Below, one piece after another: positions 60,285 through 64,000 of a DNA stretch of 64,000 bases. The DNA is from CAISCU01 sp051861545 (GTDB taxonomy: Bacteria; Bacteroidota; Bacteroidia; UKL13-3): positions 6,419-70,418 of the forward strand of contig JBIMKP010000024.1 of assembly GCA_051861545.1 (NCBI GenBank), given 5' to 3'. The notes below the pieces were generated by a model. The model searched no databases and was not told where the DNA came from. It saw only the letters and a list, made by a program, of their open reading frames with translations. Position numbers and translations under genes: made by a program. How positions within the stretch are numbered: position 1 is the stretch's first letter; the number at the start of each line of letters is the position of its first letter.

Positions 60285-61250
60285 ATGTCAGTTTTAGTAT
60301 TTGCAGAAAACAGTGATGGGATTTTTAAAAAATCAACTTTAGAAGCGATTTCTTATGCAAAAGAAGTTGCCAAAATCACTGGTGGAAATTGTACCGCAAT
60401 TTCAATCGGAAATGTTAATGAAGAACAATTAGCTTTATTAGCCAAAAATGGCGCAGAGAAAATTATCTCATTTAACCATGATTCAGTTATTAACTTCAAT
60501 GCAGAAGTATTTTCGAAAATTATTGCTGAAACAGCTAAATCAGAAAACAGCAAAACAATTGTATTTTCAAACACCTATAGTGGTAAATCAGTTGCCCCAA
60601 GAACTGCCGCAGCTTTAAAAGCCGCAGTAGTTAGTGGCGTTATTTCATATCCAGATTTATCAAACGGATTTGTAGTTAAAAGAACTGTTTTTTCTGGAAA
60701 AGCATTTGCTAATGTTAACATGAGCTCAGAAATAAAAGTTATTTCTATTACTCCAAATTCATTTACTATTAATGAAACAAATGATGCTTTAAATATCGTA
60801 CCTGCCAACAATCAAGTTGATACAAACGATTTTAAAACTAAGTCAATTGAAGTTTCAAAAGCAAGTGGAAAAATCGCTTTAACAGAAGCTGAATTAGTAA
60901 TTAGTGGTGGTCGTGGTTTAAAAGGACCAGAAAACTGGCATTTAGTTGAAGATTTAGCTAATGCATTAGGCGCTGCTACAGCTTGTTCAAAACCAGTTAG
61001 TGATATGCATTGGAGACCACATAGCGAGCATGTTGGTCAAACCGGAATTACTATCAAACCAAATTTATACATTGCAATTGGAATTTCAGGCGCTATTCAA
61101 CATTTGGCAGGTGTAAGTTCATCAAAAGTAATTGTTGCAATTAATAAGGATCCTGAAGCACCGTTTTTTAAAGCAGCAGATTATGGTATTGTAGGTGATG
61201 CATTTGATGTTTTACCAGCAATCATTAACGCAGCAAAAAACCGCGCATAA
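60285..61250 (+). CDS. etfA: Electron transfer flavoprotein subunit alpha
   Basis: 321 residues: MSVLVFAENSDGIFKKSTLE, KTIVFSNTYSGKSVAPRTAA and the C-terminal FAD domain GGRGLKGPENWHLVEDLANA, GQTGITIKPNLYIAIGISGA, IQHLAGVSSSKVIVAINKDP. Pair of EtfB. Length normal. A 12-bp hairpin (61255-61282) follows. Confidence 0.97.
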   Translation: MSVLVFAENSDGIFKKSTLEAISYAKEVAKITGGNCTAISIGNVNEEQLALLAKNGAEKIISFNHDSVINFNAEVFSKIIAETAKSENSKTIVFSNTYSGKSVAPRTAAALKAAVVSGVISYPDLSNGFVVKRTVFSGKAFANVNMSSEIKVISITPNSFTINETNDALNIVPANNQVDTNDFKTKSIEVSKASGKIALTEAELVISGGRGLKGPENWHLVEDLANALGAATACSKPVSDMHWRPHSEHVGQTGITIKPNLYIAIGISGAIQHLAGVSSSKVIVAINKDPEAPFFKAADYGIVGDAFDVLPAIINAAKNRA

Positions 61251-61254
61251 CTTT

Positions 61255-61282
61255 GTATCACCGCGATGAATCGCGGTGATAC
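61255..61282 (+). terminator. Hairpin after etfA, possible terminator
   Basis: A perfect 12-bp stem (61255-61266 GTATCACCGCGA and 61271-61282), loop TGAA. It lacks a T run (followed by TTCGCGGTG), so it may act as an mRNA 3' stabiliser instead of an intrinsic terminator. The CGCGGTG word recurs just after the stem. Confidence 0.5.
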
Positions 61283-61306
61283 TTCGCGGTGTTGATTTAA
61301 AAAAAA

Positions 61307-61900
61307 ATGAGTAGAATAAAATTAAACATTTCAGGACTAAGCACAGGTCAAACCAGTGGCTCATATACTTTAATATTAAGTGAAGACCATGGGAAACGTA
61401 AATTACCTATTGTTATAGGTAGTTTCGAAGCGCAGGCTATTGCTATTGAAATTGAGAAAATTGTCCCGTTCAGACCAATGACTCATGATTTGTTTCTAAA
61501 TTTCTGTAAAGCTTTTGATATTCATATTCATGAAGTAGTAATTTATAATTTACATGAAGGTGTGTTTCATGCTAAAATGATTTGTGAACAGAATGGCGAA
61601 ATAAGAGAAATTGATGCCAGAACTTCTGATGCAATTGCCTTAGCTGTTAGATTTAAATGTCCTATTTATACCTATAAAGAAATTATGGATACAGCTGGGG
61701 TTATTTTTAATGATGATGACCCAGAAAACGAATTTGAAGAAGAAATTGGAAGCACTCCTACCCCACCAAAAGCTGACCCAAATGATGTAACTAGACTTAC
61801 ATTAGAACAATTAAATAAAAAATTGGAAGATGCTATACGTGTTGAAGATTATGTTTTAGCCGCTAGATTTAGAGATGAAATAAATAGAAGAGAGAAATAA
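61307..61900 (+). CDS. Bifunctional nuclease domain (DUF151) protein with UVR motif
   Basis: 197 residues. Residues ~1-130 form the DUF151/BFN domain: SYTLILSEDHGKRKLPIVIG, FEAQAIAIEIEKIVPFRPMT, EIDARTSDAIALAVRFKCPI. After an acidic/Pro linker the C-terminus has a UVR-like motif (KLEDAIRVEDYVLAARFRDE). Homologues in plants and bacteria are reported as bifunctional nucleases. This UVR/BFN fusion is common in Bacteroidota. It sits after etfA and 3 bases before the transporter gene. Confidence 0.93.
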   Translation: MSRIKLNISGLSTGQTSGSYTLILSEDHGKRKLPIVIGSFEAQAIAIEIEKIVPFRPMTHDLFLNFCKAFDIHIHEVVIYNLHEGVFHAKMICEQNGEIREIDARTSDAIALAVRFKCPIYTYKEIMDTAGVIFNDDDPENEFEEEIGSTPTPPKADPNDVTRLTLEQLNKKLEDAIRVEDYVLAARFRDEINRREK

Positions 61901-61903
61901 AAT

Positions 61904-63184
61904 ATGGAAAGATTTACAGGACTAATTGGAATTGCCTTAATACTTGGCTTAGCTTTTTTATTTTCTAACAACCGAAAAGCGATTAATTACAGAGTTGTTG
62001 TTAGTGGTTTAGCTTTACAATTAGCACTAGCCTTATTTATTCTCAAAACTCAAATCGGACAAAATGTATTTGCTTGGGTTGGTAAAAAAATTGAACAACT
62101 TTTAATGCTTGCAGATGAAGGTGGTTCATTTGTTTTTGGTGGATTAATGAAACCTGAATTATTGAAACCTATTTTTGGCGATAGATATAGCTTCCTTTTT
62201 ATGTTTAAAATTATGCCTACAATCATTTTTGTAGCTGTTTTGGTGAATATCGCTTACCATATAGGTTTGATGCAAAGAATTGTTTCATTTATTGCAGGTT
62301 TAGTTCATAAACTAATGCGAGTTAGTGGAAGTGAAGCTCTATCGAATGTAGCAAGTGCATTTGTTGGTCAGGTTGAAGCTCAAATCATGATTAAGCCTTA
62401 TATCAACACTATGACAAAAAGCGAACTACTTGCAAGTATGAGCGGAAGTATGGCAACCATAGCCGGTGGTGTGATGGCAGTATATATTTCAATGGGAGTT
62501 CCTGCTCCATATTTACTTGCAGCTAGTATTATGGCTGCTCCGGGAGCTTTGGTTATATCCAAAATTGTGTGGCCAGAAACAGAAGATTCTCCAACAAAAG
62601 GTAATATCAAATTAGAAGTAAAAAAGACACATGTAAATCTATTAGATGCCATATCACATGGTGCTTCCGATGGATTAAAAGTATCGTTGAATGTAATTGC
62701 AATGCTTATTGGTTTTATTGCCTTGATAGCATTGGTTGATTTATTGTTTGGAAGGTTTGGAGCCTTATTGGTATGGACAGGCTTAACTCCCGATGTAGTT
62801 GGAATGGATTTATCTGTTTTAAGTTTAGATAAACTTTTTGGCTGGGTATTTTCTGGAATCGCATGGACAATGGGAGTACCTGCTCAGGATACCGTTACAG
62901 CAGGTTCTTTAATGGGTACAAAAATGGTAATTAATGAATTTGTAGCTTATTCAAAACTATCACCAATGATTGCTCAAAATATGCTTCATCCAAAATCTGT
63001 TATGATTATAAGTTTTGCTTTATGTGGATTTGCTAATTTTAGTTCAATCGCCATTCAGGTAGGAGGAATTGGAGAATTAGCTCCTGAAAGACGTGGTGAC
63101 TTAGCACGATTAGGTTTCAAAGCACTAATGATTGGAACAATGGCCTCTTACATGAGCGCAACACTTGCAGGTTTACTTTTTTAG
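61904..63184 (+). CDS. Concentrative nucleoside transporter (NupC/CNT family)
   Basis: 426 residues with about nine to ten membrane stretches. Typical lines: NYRVVVSGLALQLALALFIL, NVASAFVGQVEAQIMIKPYI, SGSMATIAGGVMAVYISMGV, HGASDGLKVSLNVIAMLIGF, and the end FANFSSIAIQVGGIGELAPE. Members import nucleosides with sodium or proton symport. Close packing with the DUF151 gene (3 bases) suggests one transcript. Confidence 0.94.
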   Translation: MERFTGLIGIALILGLAFLFSNNRKAINYRVVVSGLALQLALALFILKTQIGQNVFAWVGKKIEQLLMLADEGGSFVFGGLMKPELLKPIFGDRYSFLFMFKIMPTIIFVAVLVNIAYHIGLMQRIVSFIAGLVHKLMRVSGSEALSNVASAFVGQVEAQIMIKPYINTMTKSELLASMSGSMATIAGGVMAVYISMGVPAPYLLAASIMAAPGALVISKIVWPETEDSPTKGNIKLEVKKTHVNLLDAISHGASDGLKVSLNVIAMLIGFIALIALVDLLFGRFGALLVWTGLTPDVVGMDLSVLSLDKLFGWVFSGIAWTMGVPAQDTVTAGSLMGTKMVINEFVAYSKLSPMIAQNMLHPKSVMIISFALCGFANFSSIAIQVGGIGELAPERRGDLARLGFKALMIGTMASYMSATLAGLLF

Positions 63185-63201
63185 AATATCGATTTCTACA
63201 A

Positions 63202-63642
63202 ATGAAATTGAACTTTCCTGAATACCAATTTAGAATTTCAAAAGAGAAAGAAACGCTAAAAATATTCGACCCAATTAGAAAAAAAAACATTGTACTAACT
63301 CCAGAAGAATGGGTTAGGCAACATGTTATTCAATACCTTATTCAATATTGCAAAATTTCTCCAGCACTAATAGCTGTTGAGCGAGCTTTTGAATTTAATC
63401 ATCTAAAAAAACGATTTGACATTCTAGTTTTCAACCAACTAGGTAAACCACATTTATTGGTGGAATGCAAATCATTTGAGGTTGAATTGAATTCAGAAAC
63501 TTTGATTCAAATTGCTACATATAACAAGATTTTCAAGGTAAACCACCTTTGGATTAGTAATGGCTTACAACACCATAGTTTTCAATTGAATGAAACCAAT
63601 GAAAACTTTATGCATAAAAGTTCCGAGAATCTTATTTTATGA
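63202..63642 (+). CDS. Orphan HsdR-N-type (PD-(D/E)xK) nuclease domain protein
   Basis: 146 residues, only the type I restriction R-subunit N-terminal fold (PF13588). Motifs: VRQHVIQYLIQYCKISPALI, KKRFDILVFNQLGKPHLLVE and CKSFEV, i.e. D ... ExK catalytic residues, then TYNKIFKVNHLWISNG. No helicase, methylase or specificity gene is next to it. Such lone domains are common in Bacteroidota, and the role is unclear. 17 bases after the transporter stop. Confidence 0.87.
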   Translation: MKLNFPEYQFRISKEKETLKIFDPIRKKNIVLTPEEWVRQHVIQYLIQYCKISPALIAVERAFEFNHLKKRFDILVFNQLGKPHLLVECKSFEVELNSETLIQIATYNKIFKVNHLWISNGLQHHSFQLNETNENFMHKSSENLIL

Positions 63643-64000
63643 TACTCTTATTGTAGGCCGATTGAAAACATTTTGGCAATGGACATTTTCTATTGGCATT
63701 TAATAATTGTAGAACTAAAAATAATCCTATCATTATAAATTCTCATTGCAAAGTCTAAGTAAATTAGGTTTATACACTAATGCTAAAGGCAAAATTGCCA
63801 ATGTTTTTTTCTGCAGCCGAAAATAAATTCGTTTTCAATGAAAAGTTTTGTAATTAAATGAATAATTTAAGTAATATCTTGTTACAAGTTCGATTGATAT
63901 ACGATAAACTTTCGTAGCTTTAATTCTTACTTTTTAGGCAAAAAGTAAGCAAAAGCCTTTCATCATCGGAGGCGCTTTTTGGGCCACTGGCCTCTGGCTT
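63643..64000. other. Last 358 bases: no gene seen, one hairpin repeat
   Basis: No convincing gene here. A perfect 10-bp hairpin CTTACTTTTT / AAAAAGTAAG (63926-63935, 63940-63949, loop AGGC) is followed by a GC-richer tail (GGCGCTTTTTGGGCCACTGG from about 63972) that runs off the edge and resembles the type of repeat seen between genes in Bacteroidota. The tail's true nature cannot be judged from this window. Confidence 0.45.

Noticed and set aside
1..64000. tRNA or rRNA genes
   Set aside because: No tRNA cloverleaf with TTCGANTC-type arm and no 16S/23S core words were noticed on reading; a dedicated covariance search could still find one.

Overview
This is a chromosomal window from an AT-rich member of the Bacteroidota. 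The evidence: a huge secreted protein with a type IX secretion (T9SS) sorting tail; repeated promoters of the Bacteroidota form TTG-N19-TAnnTTTG; almost no Shine-Dalgarno sequences; DUF4295 next to rpmG-rpmB; a Lys/Ala/Pro-rich histone H1-like protein; and bacillithiol synthesis (bshC). No rRNA, tRNA or CRISPR array was found. The species cannot be named from this sequence.

Layout. 0-9.3 kb: 5' end of dnaG (minus, cut by the window edge), mfd, a 45-residue lipoprotein, the H1-like gene, then a cinA-uvrB-Kir channel operon. 9.3-15.3 kb: a lipoprotein, UDP-glucuronate decarboxylase and UDP-glucose dehydrogenase (UDP-xylose supply), an outer-membrane protein followed by waaA (Kdo transfer), and a methyltransferase. 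15.5-32.7 kb: one minus-strand run of 32 translation and secretion genes from rpsL to rplQ, including fusA, secY, infA, rpmJ, rpmD and rpoA. It starts at two tandem promoters, has two internal promoters (before rpsH and before infA) and ends at a strong terminator. 33-39.7 kb: a 2233-residue T9SS cargo built from three repeated modules. 40-41.8 kb: uvrC. 41.85-48.9 kb: an accessory block with four copies of a palindromic, MITE-like element. It holds a DUF2892 membrane protein and a Crp/Fnr regulator, a gluconate-dehydrogenase-subunit-3/GMC oxidoreductase pair, pabB, and a PDDEXK_2/Rpn-family nuclease gene whose normal N-terminus is out of frame at an A7 tract. 48.9-53.4 kb: bshC, rimO, ftsY, then DUF4295, rpmG and rpmB. 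53.6-57.5 kb: enoyl-CoA hydratase, queA, dnaB. 57.6-64 kb: a lipoprotein, a TPR protein, etfB, a membrane protein, etfA, a DUF151/UVR protein, a nucleoside transporter and an orphan HsdR-N-like nuclease domain.

How the genes work together. Four nucleotide-excision or replication genes (mfd, uvrB, uvrC, dnaB), plus the 5' end of dnaG, lie among translation and envelope genes, so most of the window is core genome. The most unusual region is 41.85-48.9 kb. There, ~350-400 bp elements with ~21 bp terminal inverted repeats carry long central hairpins whose two arms change together between copies. One copy lies 38 bp after the frameshifted nuclease gene. A GTGA-N6-TCAC operator sits where a class II activator would bind, upstream of the DUF2892 gene and next to the Crp/Fnr gene.
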